Below are positions 44,137 to 52,961 of a DNA stretch of 64,000 bases, in pieces. The stretch lies in assembly GCF_900604515.1 (NCBI RefSeq), contig NZ_UWOS01000001.1:744001-808000 (forward strand). Direction: 5' to 3'. The translations under genes and the position numbers were made by a program. The DNA is from Arcanobacterium ihumii. Its GTDB lineage: Bacteria > Actinomycetota > Actinomycetes > Actinomycetales > Actinomycetaceae. The notes under the pieces were generated by a model. That model was not told the DNA's origin, made no database searches, and worked only from the letters and a program-made list of their open reading frames with translations. Within the stretch, counting starts at the first letter, position 1. Each line of letters opens with the position of its first letter.

Positions 44137-45182
44137 TCGGATTCCACCTCAAGTAGGAATCTTTCACAGATTGTTTTCACGTCTTTTGCAGTTCCAGATC
44201 GATGCCGATCACCCGGGGTCATCCCGTGTTCAATATCGCCGTCGAATGATTTTTGTTCACGTAAGTTATAGACCCTCATACAGTTGAGGACTTGTGATAT
44301 GTGCGCCAGGTGGTTCTTCGAGTGGGCGTTTTCTACCACAACTGCAGTCGGGCATCCTTTCCCAAGTTTCTCGAGTTTTATTTTCGTTACTGCCAGATTT
44401 AGTTCTGCTTCTCCGGTAACGACGACGATGAAGTCACACCACTCAAGCCACATGTTTTCAGCACTAGTTGCGCAAATGACGGACGGCGCAAAGTCCAGGA
44501 CCGTCCAAGCATTTACCTGTGCAAGTGCAGAAATAACTTTGATTCCTTGGTCATTATTGAGCGGAACACCCCCACGATGGTCTGCAGACAATACTTTTAC
44601 TCCATGCCAAGAAAATAATGAATCACACAGCCGTCCTGCCAATAAAGCTCCACGTCCATGCAGGTCAACCCAACGTTTTCCACTCGCGTCAGTTCTGGAT
44701 AGCAACATATCTATCCCCACCGATCCAGGGTTCATATCTACAAGAGCTACATCTTCCCCTGATTGTCCGAGGGTACGGGCAATCCATGCACTTAGGGTTG
44801 AACTCCCAACTCCTCCCTGAGCTCCAATCACCCCAACCACCCTGCCTCGAACTGTGGCGCCCACTGCAACCATTAGCTCAAGAAGGTCAGCGGCATCTTC
44901 CCGGTATTTAAGGTGAACCACGCCTTTGGCAAAATAGGGAGCAAAGAGTTCGTGGAAACTCGCCTCTACTTCGCCGTCATCGCAACCTAGGGAAGAAAAC
45001 CGCAACACCCCTTGGGAGAGCTCTGAGCGTGAAACGTGAGCAATTTCTACCCCAACTAACTCTGCAAGTTTTCGAAGCTCGTCGAAAGCATCTTGATCAT
45101 GCCCTACGTAGATCACGGAGGTAAGATCTACCTGTGATTCGGCGGATGGAGTGAAATTTCTTGATCGATGAGAAGTAGTCAT
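44133..45182 (-). CDS. CpaE/Ssd-like ParA-family ATPase of the Tad locus
   Basis: This 349-residue protein heads the tad operon. The N-terminal about 110 residues resemble a receiver-like fold (VIYVGHDQDAFDELRKL). The C-terminal domain is a MinD/ParA type with a deviant Walker A loop GAQGGVGSSTLSAWIA, which lacks the first Lys and has Ser in place of the second. The mycobacterial counterpart (Ssd) also has a deviant site and localises Tad machinery or septum factors. Start at 45182 (MTTSHRS) by family fit. It is divergent from the membrane protein at 45344. Confidence 0.78.
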   Translation of the reverse strand: MTTSHRSRNFTPSAESQVDLTSVIYVGHDQDAFDELRKLAELVGVEIAHVSRSELSQGVLRFSSLGCDDGEVEASFHELFAPYFAKGVVHLKYREDAADLLELMVAVGATVRGRVVGVIGAQGGVGSSTLSAWIARTLGQSGEDVALVDMNPGSVGIDMLLSRTDASGKRWVDLHGRGALLAGRLCDSLFSWHGVKVLSADHRGGVPLNNDQGIKVISALAQVNAWTVLDFAPSVICATSAENMWLEWCDFIVVVTGEAELNLAVTKIKLEKLGKGCPTAVVVENAHSKNHLAHISQVLNCMRVYNLREQKSFDGDIEHGMTPGDRHRSGTAKDVKTICERFLLEVESE

Positions 45183-45343
45183 AGTGCAAGTGTGGCGAAT
45201 CACTGCCAGCACAGTTCCCCGTTTAACACATCTGTGGAAAGTCGGCATTTATCCACAATTTCACGCCACGCCGGGTCATTTTCGCCTACCAGCGTGTGAA
45301 AACCAGTAGCGTTCGAATAAGAATTATTCACAAGGAGATGAAC

Positions 45344-46615
45344 GTGACCACACCTACCGATCCATACAACTCCGCATCACGCCGTCCTTTTGACGACGAC
45401 GAAGTGCTTGCACCGCTTGAAGGCGACGCCTCTGCCGATGCCGAGAAGTCCGGACCATCCTATGGTGATTCCGACTTGTTCGCGTGGGATCAGGCATTTT
45501 CCGCACAGAGCGCATCAGTAGCAGAAGATCTGTCAAACGACGATGCTCCAGCTCTGGACGAGTCCTCGCATGCTGACATACTTGCAGGGGAGAACTCTGT
45601 TGAAGTCATCTCTGAAGGTGAATCAACTCCGTCTGAAACAAAGACGTTCGAGTCCATCGACGAATCTAAAGATTTTGACCAGCCTACAAACGACGCGTCG
45701 CAAGCTGCTACCGGCTACAACTCGCTTCCCAATGAGGATCGCAAGAACGCAACGCTTTTCGATGTTGCTTCTGCTCACTCGGCTGACGAAGCAGACGATG
45801 CTTCGCGCCCAAGCCGTACCCACGCGCTTAACCGCGACGAAAGCTTCGCTAGCGCCCTTTCGCCCGACGATGCAACCACCTCAACGGCCAGTGCCGGCAC
45901 AGGTTTTGCCGCTGGTGGCATGGCCGTTGCCGCCGCAACTGAAGCTTCCTACGCAAACGATAGAATCGGCGTCGCCTCTGATGAGGACGATCAGCGCAAC
46001 GGTTTCATGAACGGAGTTACTCCAGACGATGATCAGCGCGCTCGCTGGTCCACCGATCCGGGTGAAGATGCCTATGTAGACGTCCCGGAGGAACCTAAGT
46101 CCCGTATAGGCGCACACTTCGGCGCTTTCTTCGCCACGCTACTTCTCCTTCCATTGGCTTGGTACCTCGTTTCCGACGCAGGTGTTCGCCTCGGCATGGT
46201 AAAGAACAACCCGTGGGAGACGGGATCGCTGAACTTCTTGGCAGTCGGCGAACTCCTCGCCGGCTTGATCGTTCTTCTTGTGATCTTCTTACTTGCACGC
46301 GCTTCGTCGATAGGCGCACACGTTATTGGTGGGCTCCTTGCTATTGCAGGATTCGTTGCTATCATCGTCCCAGCTCAAGGAGCGCGCTTTGCCACGGCCG
46401 TGGACGATGCCATCGGCTCGTACAATGCTTTTACCGGAAACGTTGCCCATCACCTCAATCTTGACCTTGGAACCGGACGAATCGCTGTTCTAGGCTTTGT
46501 TCTTTTGCTTGCGGGAATCGTTGCACACGGAGCACGACGCCGCGGTGCAGTTCGCGCAACCGCAGTTACGCGCCGCGAATTCCTAGTAAAAGACGCAGAC
46601 GCACCAGCTAACTGA
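45344..46615 (+). CDS. membrane protein with long acidic N-terminal region
   Basis: This is a 423-residue protein. The first about 255 residues are Asp/Glu/Ser/Ala-rich and low-complexity, probably disordered and cytoplasmic. The rest has four hydrophobic helices (FATLLLLPLAWYLVSDAG, LLAGLIVLLVIFLLA, VIGGLLAIAGFVAIIVP, AVLGFVLLLAGIVAHGA). The GTG at 45344 is chosen because AAGGAG is 6 bases upstream; the ATG at 45338 abuts that site. It sits where M. tuberculosis has a conserved membrane-protein gene between the tad locus and ephE. Function unknown. Confidence 0.7.
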   Translation: MTTPTDPYNSASRRPFDDDEVLAPLEGDASADAEKSGPSYGDSDLFAWDQAFSAQSASVAEDLSNDDAPALDESSHADILAGENSVEVISEGESTPSETKTFESIDESKDFDQPTNDASQAATGYNSLPNEDRKNATLFDVASAHSADEADDASRPSRTHALNRDESFASALSPDDATTSTASAGTGFAAGGMAVAAATEASYANDRIGVASDEDDQRNGFMNGVTPDDDQRARWSTDPGEDAYVDVPEEPKSRIGAHFGAFFATLLLLPLAWYLVSDAGVRLGMVKNNPWETGSLNFLAVGELLAGLIVLLVIFLLARASSIGAHVIGGLLAIAGFVAIIVPAQGARFATAVDDAIGSYNAFTGNVAHHLNLDLGTGRIAVLGFVLLLAGIVAHGARRRGAVRATAVTRREFLVKDADAPAN

Positions 46616-46633
46616 GCAAGGGGGACGTCAGCC

Positions 46634-47548
46634 GTGACTTCTCCAGCCGATAATTCTTGCGTAACTATTCCCGGACCTTGGGAGCATCGACTCATCCAGG
46701 CTAACGGAGCCCAGTTTCACGTCGTTCATGCTGGTGAACACTCTGCCCATAAACCGTTGATAATTCTGGTTCATGGTTTTCCACAGTATTGGTGGGCGTG
46801 GCGTAATCAGATTAAGCCTATTGCCGACGCCGGTTACGAAGTGATCGCAATTGATCGGCGTGGAATCGGCGGTTCGGACAAAACACCGAATTCTGAAGAT
46901 TCCCTGCTCTTGAGCCACGACCTTATCTCCATCGTACGTTCGATGGGTGCATCAAGTGCTGTGCTTGTGGGGCACGGACGCGGAGGCGGCTTTGCATGGT
47001 CCGCTATTTCGATGGCTCCGCACCTGTTCAAGGGCTTAGTTACGGTATCTTCCCCACACCCTCGTACCCTTCACCGACTTGGTTCTCACATCACGTTCAA
47101 AGCCTGGCGCCACGCCATTACCTCATTCATTACGCCACTTTCACAGCCTGGACTAATGAATGAGCAAACCATGGAGAGACTCTTGAAGGAATGGTCTGCT
47201 CCACATAACAACGGTGCCGCAGGTGAGGCTAATTTATACGCTCAGGCGATGCGGCTACCTGGTGCTGCTCGGTTCGCCCTCGCTCAGCTCCGCTGGACGA
47301 TGATGGCGCAACAGTCCCTCACCGGACGCAAGTATCTGCGTGAATCCGCGAATCCAGTTGAAATTCCTGTGCTCGCGGTACGAGGCAACCTTGATCCGTT
47401 ACTCCCAAAGCGAGCTTGGAATAAGGATCGGGAATTTGCTTGTGGCCGCTACGAGCGCAGGAGCATCGCCGACGCCGGGCATTTCGTTCCCGAGGAACAG
47501 CCAGAAGCATTTACGGCAGCTCTTCTCGAATTCCTGGCTACGCTCTAG
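46634..47548 (+). CDS. alpha/beta hydrolase, EphE-like, with altered nucleophile
   Basis: This is a 304-residue protein of the epoxide-hydrolase-like branch. HGFPQYWWAWRNQI carries the HGxP oxyanion motif. The nucleophile elbow is VGHGRGGGF, in which Gly stands where the Asp nucleophile is expected (GH-Asp-x-G). A late Asp (LDPLL) and His (DAGHFVPEE) are present. By context it corresponds to mycobacterial ephE. The GTG start has an AAGGGGG site 8 bases upstream. With no nucleophile it may be a pseudoenzyme or use another mechanism. It lies 18 bases after the membrane protein gene, likely one operon. Confidence 0.78.
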   Translation: MTSPADNSCVTIPGPWEHRLIQANGAQFHVVHAGEHSAHKPLIILVHGFPQYWWAWRNQIKPIADAGYEVIAIDRRGIGGSDKTPNSEDSLLLSHDLISIVRSMGASSAVLVGHGRGGGFAWSAISMAPHLFKGLVTVSSPHPRTLHRLGSHITFKAWRHAITSFITPLSQPGLMNEQTMERLLKEWSAPHNNGAAGEANLYAQAMRLPGAARFALAQLRWTMMAQQSLTGRKYLRESANPVEIPVLAVRGNLDPLLPKRAWNKDREFACGRYERRSIADAGHFVPEEQPEAFTAALLEFLATL

Positions 47549-47574
47549 GTCTTTCTCTAAAACGATCGAAAAGA

Positions 47575-48264
47575 TCAGCTCATAAAAAGCGAGTAGGATG
47601 GGCACACTTGAGTCAATGCACACTCTTCGCACGCAGGTTTCCTAGAATGGCAAACTTGGCGGCCGTGGTCGATGATTCTATGGCAGGTATCCGTCCAGAT
47701 TTCTGGAGGAAGCAGTACCGCAATATCTTTTTCAGTCACAACGGGATCCATTGAGCGCGTCCAACCCCAGCGCCGCGAAAGCCTACCTACATGGGTATCA
47801 ACTGTAATTCCTGGCACTCCGAAGGCATTTCCTAATACGACGTTCGCCGTCTTCCTGCCAACCCCACGCAACGAAACTAGACTTTCCAGATCGTGTGGGA
47901 CTTCACCGTCGTACTTTTCCACTAAAGACATAGAGAGTTCTTGAAGGGACTTAGCCTTGGCTCGAAAGAAACCAAGCGGACGCAAGATCTGCTCTAGATC
48001 TGAACGGTTAGCTTCGGCCATATGCAAAGCATCCGGATATTTCCTGAATAGTTCGGGCGTGACGCTATTGACTCGGGCGTCCGTCGTCTGTGCAGATAAA
48101 ACAGTGGCGCAAAGTAACTCAAAAGCATTCTGGTGTGATAGGGCACACTTAGCGTCGGGATAGAGTTTTTCGAGCAGCGCAACTATTGCTCTAGCGGCAT
48201 CTTTTCGTGTGGACACCGAACGAGGACGTGCCGGAAAAGCCTCTTTTGCCACTGTTTTCGCCAT
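47575..48264 (-). CDS. nth: endonuclease III
   Basis: This 229-residue DNA glycosylase/AP lyase removes oxidised pyrimidines. The helix-hairpin-helix is LESLVSLRGVGRKTANVVLG with the catalytic Lys. The catalytic Asp lies in VDTHVGRLSRRWGW. Four cysteines near the end (CHSRKPACEECALTQVC) are spaced 6-2-5 and hold the [4Fe-4S] cluster. Start at 48264 has GAGGGG 4 bases upstream. It is convergent with the hydrolase and divergent from crp. Confidence 0.94.
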   Translation of the reverse strand: MAKTVAKEAFPARPRSVSTRKDAARAIVALLEKLYPDAKCALSHQNAFELLCATVLSAQTTDARVNSVTPELFRKYPDALHMAEANRSDLEQILRPLGFFRAKAKSLQELSMSLVEKYDGEVPHDLESLVSLRGVGRKTANVVLGNAFGVPGITVDTHVGRLSRRWGWTRSMDPVVTEKDIAVLLPPEIWTDTCHRIIDHGRQVCHSRKPACEECALTQVCPSYSLFMS

Positions 48265-48394
48265 TTTGCCCCTCATACTTTTTCATCGACACTGAAAAGA
48301 AATCTGACCAAAATCACTTAATTTTCGCAGAACGTATGCTAATCAGTCGAATACGTGGCAAAATTTAATTTGATATGACCTCTCCCACAAGTGC

Positions 48395-48407
48395 ACACTG
48401 TTAGTGT
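48395..48407. promoter_or_regulatory. palindrome ACACT-N3-AGTGT in crp promoter
   Basis: A perfect 5+5 inverted repeat (ACACTgttAGTGT) lies 50 bases upstream of crp, directly before a TAATAT that could be a -10 box (48410-48415). It does not match the TGTGA-N6-TCACA consensus well. Possible autoregulatory operator; inferred. Confidence 0.3.
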
Positions 48408-48457
48408 ACTAATATTCAGTCCTCAAAAAGATAAGCAAAGTAAAGGAAGGAATTCGG

Positions 48458-49135
48458 ATGGATTCCAACGTTCTTGGTAACGTCGAGCTCTTCAAAGGCC
48501 TCACCGACGAAGACCGCCAGGCCTTAGCCGCATTAATGTCAGAGACCTCCCTGAAGCGTGGAGAGTCGCTTTTCCAGGAAGGTGATTCCGGAGACCGGCT
48601 TTACTTAGTCGCAGACGGTAAAGTGAAGCTTTCCCACACCGCAGATGACGGTCGCGAAAATCTTATCGCAGTGCTTGGACCTGGTGAAATCATCGGCGAG
48701 CTTTCGCTCTTCGATCTTGAGCCACGCTCCTCAACCGTTACTGCAATTGCACCAACTCGTCTTTTAGTTCTCTCCCATGCTGAAATGCGTCAGTACATCG
48801 AAGAGCATCCAAAACTTGCAATTTCGATGCTTCGCCAGCTCGCTTTACGCCTTCGCAACACTAACCAGCAGATGGCCGACTTGGTATTCTCTGATGTTCC
48901 AGGCCGTGTTGCAAAGGCTCTCCTTGACCTCGCTGAGCGTTTCGGCGAGCGCACCCCAGAAGGCATCTACGTAGCTCACGACCTCACTCAAGAAGAGCTC
49001 GCACACCTCGTTGGTGCATCACGCGAAACCGTAAACAAGTCCCTTGCAGACTTCACCTCTCGCGGATGGATTCGACTCGAAGGTCGCGCCGTTCTTCTCA
49101 TCCAGGTTGCACGACTTCAGCGCCGCGCACACTGA
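48458..49135 (+). CDS. crp: Crp/Fnr-family transcription regulator (GlxR-like)
   Basis: This is a 225-residue regulator. The cyclic-nucleotide domain (residues about 10-125) has the phosphate-binding cassette GEIIGELSLFDLEPRSSTVT. The C-terminal winged helix has DLTQEELAHLVGASRETVNK. It corresponds to mycobacterial Crp (Rv3676) and corynebacterial GlxR by position next to nth and by similarity, and should bind cAMP and control many genes. The ATG has AAGGAAGG upstream. A strong terminator follows 40 bases after the stop. Confidence 0.9.
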   Translation: MDSNVLGNVELFKGLTDEDRQALAALMSETSLKRGESLFQEGDSGDRLYLVADGKVKLSHTADDGRENLIAVLGPGEIIGELSLFDLEPRSSTVTAIAPTRLLVLSHAEMRQYIEEHPKLAISMLRQLALRLRNTNQQMADLVFSDVPGRVAKALLDLAERFGERTPEGIYVAHDLTQEELAHLVGASRETVNKSLADFTSRGWIRLEGRAVLLIQVARLQRRAH

Positions 49136-49174
49136 TGACGTTGTAAGTTCTGGCTAGAATTTACTCCTACATAC

Positions 49175-49212
49175 ATCGTGGGTGGAAACAGGATTCTGTT
49201 TCCACCCACGAT
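49175..49212. terminator. bidirectional terminator, crp/ridA
   Basis: A 17-bp stem (ATCGTGGGTGGAAACAG and complement) with a short loop, followed by TATTTTTA, between convergent genes. Confidence 0.88.
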
Positions 49213-49254
49213 TATTTTTAGGTATTTAGTTTTTCGTATTAGAAACACCCAAGA

Positions 49255-49713
49255 CTATTCACGCACAAGCACTGTGAGCTCAATTTCCACCGGAGCATCC
49301 AAAGGCAAAACGGAAACGCCTACCGCGGAACGGGTGTGAATACCGTCGTCGCCAAAAAGCTCACCAAGTAGTTCGGAAGCTCCATTGATAACGCCGGGTT
49401 GGCCGGTGAAATCCGGAGACGATGCGACGAATCCGGTAACGTGAACGATCTTTTCGATGCGATCAATTCCGCCAGCAACGGACGCTGCCGCAGCCAAAGC
49501 ATTAAGGATCGCAGTTCGAGCTAGATCTTTGGCGTCATCGGCACTAACCTCAACGCCCACCTTTCCACTGAGCGGAAGCTTGCCTTCAACCATCGGCAAC
49601 TGCCCAGATGTGCGAACTGTATTACCGATTTTCTGGGCAGGAGTATAGGCAGCTAACGGAGCAACCACATTCGGAAGTTCAATACCGAGCCTACGAAGTT
49701 CATCACTAATCAT
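49255..49713 (-). CDS. RidA/YjgF-family protein
   Basis: This is a 152-residue member of the RidA superfamily. The core has NTVRTSGQLPMVEGKLPLSG and VSVLPLDAPVEIELTVLV at the end. True RidA has a substrate-binding Arg near the end (often RxxVxxxxLP), which is not clear here. Imine deaminase activity is therefore uncertain. It overlaps by 8 bases the short DUF4177-like gene upstream and is probably translated with it. Confidence 0.82.
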   Translation of the reverse strand: MISDELRRLGIELPNVVAPLAAYTPAQKIGNTVRTSGQLPMVEGKLPLSGKVGVEVSADDAKDLARTAILNALAAAASVAGGIDRIEKIVHVTGFVASSPDFTGQPGVINGASELLGELFGDDGIHTRSAVGVSVLPLDAPVEIELTVLVRE

Positions 49714-49864
49714 TTTTTGGTCTCTTCATATAGGCAACTGGATTGGATCCGTCAGGGCCAGGAAGAACCGTCACAAGCTCCCAGCCGTCAAGTCCCCAGT
49801 TATCAAGAATTGCTTTTGTATTATGTACCAAGAGAGGCACAGTTACATATTCCCATTTAGTCAT
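49706..49864 (-). CDS. small DUF4177-like protein, 52 residues
   Basis: This short minus-strand frame starts with ATG at 49864 and ends with TAG at 49706-49708, inside the start of the ridA-like gene. The product begins MTKWEYVTVPLLVHN and has LDNWGLDGWELVTVLPGPDG in the middle, the pattern of DUF4177 proteins (about 50-60 residues, often beside ridA and whiB4 in actinobacteria). No good ribosome-binding site is seen, so it may be read from a short or leaderless message. Its role is unknown. Confidence 0.8.
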   Translation of the reverse strand: MTKWEYVTVPLLVHNTKAILDNWGLDGWELVTVLPGPDGSNPVAYMKRPKND

Positions 49865-49904
49865 GAGTTAAGGCTATGGGCTGTATAGAGAGTTCGGCAA
49901 GTGC

Positions 49905-50231
49905 TCAACGATTAGCGAACCGTGGGACATGCCCGGTTCGTAACTCAACTGCCAATTGGTCCTCAGAGACAGTTATGCGACGATACCAGTTATTTTCATT
50001 TGGGTAGCGTCGCAAGATTGCTCGGCGTTCGCGTTCAGTTAAGCCGCCCCAAACGCCAAAGAGCATATTGGAATCAAGCGCATCCGCTAAACATTCGATT
50101 CGTACTGGGCATCCGTAGCATAGCTGACGTACTTGGCGCTGAGCAGAACCGCGCACGAAAAGCGCATCCGGATCAGCTTTTGCACATGCACCTTGTGCAG
50201 CCCACGTTTGATCTTCATATACCAACGTCAT
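49905..50231 (-). CDS. whiB4: WhiB-family iron-sulfur regulator (WhiB4-like)
   Basis: This is a 108-residue Wbl protein. Four cluster cysteines are visible in GACAKADPDALF and QLCYGCPVRIECLADAL, spaced as in the family. GVWGGLTERERRAIL is the G[VI]WGG turn, and a basic region follows. Start at 50231 has AGGAAGAG upstream. It sits in the position of mycobacterial whiB4, next to ponA2, so a WhiB4-like redox role is inferred. The symbol is from context. Confidence 0.85.
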   Translation of the reverse strand: MTLVYEDQTWAAQGACAKADPDALFVRGSAQRQVRQLCYGCPVRIECLADALDSNMLFGVWGGLTERERRAILRRYPNENNWYRRITVSEDQLAVELRTGHVPRFANR

Positions 50232-50552
50232 TGTTGATCTCTTCCTCTCAGCCAAACCACACATAGTTTCAGTGATAGGCATCACTAGAATTCTACTCAT
50301 TATTCCTAAAAAACGCACATTAGGACCGCTAACATCAGAACGCATTTGCACAATACCGCAGGATATAGCGATTTATACCTAGTTCTCACCGTCTCACAAA
50401 CCGAAAATACGCATGCAAAATCCGGAAAAAGCAAATGATTTTTGGCTCGAACATAGGGCAGTGGAGCTAAGTTTTGCAAGATTTAGAACAAAATCTGCCA
50501 CTTCGTGGTCAGGCACGCGAAATTGGCACACAAACCAAGTATTCTGAACTAC
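50232..50552. other. divergent intergenic region, whiB4/ponA2
   Basis: This 321-base AT-rich gap must hold both promoters. I see the palindromic TTGG-N8-CCAA at 50523-50538 shortly before the penicillin-binding protein start. No gene or RNA is evident. Confidence 0.4.
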
Positions 50553-52961
50553 ATGGCAAGAAGTTCTCGAGATGAAAACATGAGCGCAATGCAACTCTTG
50601 GTAGTTGTAGGCTCGTTTATCGCGTTGTGTATTACCGGAGGTCTGCTGGTTGCAGCCACGGCAATCCCGATGGTTGCGTCCGCAGGTACCGCTACCAATG
50701 CCGGACTCACACTATTCGATGACCTTCCAACCAAGATCGATTTCACTCGCCCTTCTGAGCAGTCGGTTATTCGCGCTTCTGACGGATCTGAAATCGCTCG
50801 TTTCTACGCGGAGAACCGCATCGTCGTCAGTTCAGAGAACATTTCGCCGATGATTAAAAATGCCGTTATCTCCATCGAAGACGAACGTTTTATGCAACAC
50901 AACGGCATTGACGCCCAAGGAATCCTGGGTGCTGCGATCAATAACTTCACCGGTGGAAATCTTGCCGGCGGTTCATCAATTACTCAGCAATATGTAAAGA
51001 ACGCACTGATCGAAGAAGGACGAATCGCAAACGATGCTGAGCAGATCGATCAGGCAACTGCGACCACGCTTACTCGTAAACTTAATGAAGCACGCTACGC
51101 AATTGCCATCGAAAAGCAGCGTACCAAAGACGAGATCCTCACCGGATACTTAAATATCGCTCAGTTTGGTCCTTCACAATGGGGTGTAGAAGCCGCATCA
51201 CGATACTTTTTCTCCGTTCCTGCCAACCAGGTAACACTTGAACAAGCTGCAATGTTGGCTGGAATCACCCAGGCGCCTAACCGCTGGAACCCAATTAAGA
51301 ACCCTGAGGAAGCTAAGGATCGCCGAGACGTCGTCCTAAGCCAAATGGCTCGACTCGGCTACATCTCAAAGGAACAGCGTGATGCCGCTATCGCAGTTCC
51401 TGTTGAGCAGATGCTGCATGTAACGCCAACCCCTAACGGATGTGCTGCTGCTGGAAATGCCGCATATTTCTGTGAGACCGTAGTTAATGACGTTCTTAAC
51501 TCCCCCGAATTTGGAAAATCACGGGACGAACGCGTACGTCTTCTCTATCGCGGCGGACTCGAGATTATGACGACGCTTGATCCTAAGGCGCAAAACGACG
51601 CCTATCAAGGACTTACTTCGAATCTTCCTGTTGACGACCCATCGTCAATTCAGGGATCTATTAGCGCTGTTGAACCAGGAACCGGAAAAATCTTGGCAAT
51701 GGTGCAAAATACACGATACGGCGATGCTTCAAAAGAAGATCCTAATTCCACGAAGTTGAATGTTAACGTTGGCCGCTCACGTGGTGGCGGGGGTGGCTTC
51801 CAAGCAGGATCAACGTTCAAGATCTTTACCCTGGCCCAGTGGTTTAATGCTGGAAAGAGCGCATCTGACCAGGTAAACACCTCTGAGAGAAACTATCCTG
51901 CTTCGGCTTGGAAAATTTCTTGTATGCCGGAACTCGCCGGTCCCTACGGCCCCAAGAACAACGAGGGTGAAGGTGGCGGAATGCGCACCGTTGCCGAAAC
52001 CACTGCCCGGTCGTTAAACGCTGGTTTTGCCTCAATGGCTACCCAGCTAGACCTCTGTGACATCACAAAGATCGCGAAGGATATGGGTGTTGAACGTGGT
52101 TCCTTGGCAACCGCGAAGGACGTTACCGAACTAGCTCCACTCGGAGCTAAGGAAGGCGATCCTCTTCCACTCGTTCCCAACCCAAGTATGATTCTGGGTA
52201 CGAACCCAGTAACCCCACTGTCCATGGCTAACGCCGCAGCGACTCTTGCGGCTGATGGAAAGATGTGTACACCAATTTCCTTTACGGAAATTCGCGACCG
52301 CAGCGGCAAGACCTTGGCGAAGCAAGATTCTAACTGCCGCCAAGCAATTGATGCCGAAGTGGCACGTAAGACTACCTCTGTTCTGCAACAAGTTATCTCT
52401 GCACGCTATGGAAGCGGTACCGCAGCTCGACTAGCCGACGGGCGCCCGGTTGCTGGTAAAACCGGTACCGCAAATAATGCTTACCACGCGTGGTTCGTCG
52501 GATTCACTCCTCAGCTTGCAACCGCTGTCTGGACTGGACACATGACCGGCAATGAGCCGATGCTTAACGTTAGAGTTAACGGACGCTTCTATTCCGTTCT
52601 CTACGGTGGAACCGTGGCAGCGTCGTCCTTTGCGGACTTTAATAACGCCTACCTAGCTGGAAAGCCAGCCGCGTCCTTCAAGTCACCGTCTGCGCCAGTG
52701 ACGACGTCAGTTGACGCAGAGGTAGAGAAAAAGGCGCAAGAGCAACAGAACCAACAAGCTAGCGGCATTCCAAACCTTACCGGTCAAGAGATGAACCAGG
52801 CAGCTAAAGCCTTGCGTGACGCAGGTTATAAGGTGACTGCTTCAGGCGCTTGGTCCGATAAGCCAAAGAACACCGTGATCAGTACCAACCCGGCAGCTGG
52901 ATCCACCGTGGAGCCAGGCTCTTCTATTGACCTCGTCGTTTCTCAAGGACCGAAGCCGTGA
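50553..52961 (+). CDS. ponA2: bifunctional penicillin-binding protein with PASTA domain (PonA2-like)
   Basis: This is an 802-residue class A PBP for peptidoglycan synthesis. One N-terminal helix (LLVVVGSFIALCITGGLLVA) is followed by the glycosyltransferase domain with IEDERFMQHNGID and GGSSITQQYVKNAL. The transpeptidase has the active Ser in GSTFKIFTLA and KTGT in VAGKTGTANNAYHAWF. The end is one PASTA domain (residues about 740-800, VEPGSSIDLVVSQGP). The start at 50553 (MARSSRDE) is uncertain because no strong ribosome site is visible; an ATG at 50580 is an alternative. It overlaps the phosphoesterase by 4 bases. Confidence 0.92.
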   Translation: MARSSRDENMSAMQLLVVVGSFIALCITGGLLVAATAIPMVASAGTATNAGLTLFDDLPTKIDFTRPSEQSVIRASDGSEIARFYAENRIVVSSENISPMIKNAVISIEDERFMQHNGIDAQGILGAAINNFTGGNLAGGSSITQQYVKNALIEEGRIANDAEQIDQATATTLTRKLNEARYAIAIEKQRTKDEILTGYLNIAQFGPSQWGVEAASRYFFSVPANQVTLEQAAMLAGITQAPNRWNPIKNPEEAKDRRDVVLSQMARLGYISKEQRDAAIAVPVEQMLHVTPTPNGCAAAGNAAYFCETVVNDVLNSPEFGKSRDERVRLLYRGGLEIMTTLDPKAQNDAYQGLTSNLPVDDPSSIQGSISAVEPGTGKILAMVQNTRYGDASKEDPNSTKLNVNVGRSRGGGGGFQAGSTFKIFTLAQWFNAGKSASDQVNTSERNYPASAWKISCMPELAGPYGPKNNEGEGGGMRTVAETTARSLNAGFASMATQLDLCDITKIAKDMGVERGSLATAKDVTELAPLGAKEGDPLPLVPNPSMILGTNPVTPLSMANAAATLAADGKMCTPISFTEIRDRSGKTLAKQDSNCRQAIDAEVARKTTSVLQQVISARYGSGTAARLADGRPVAGKTGTANNAYHAWFVGFTPQLATAVWTGHMTGNEPMLNVRVNGRFYSVLYGGTVAASSFADFNNAYLAGKPAASFKSPSAPVTTSVDAEVEKKAQEQQNQQASGIPNLTGQEMNQAAKALRDAGYKVTASGAWSDKPKNTVISTNPAAGSTVEPGSSIDLVVSQGPKP

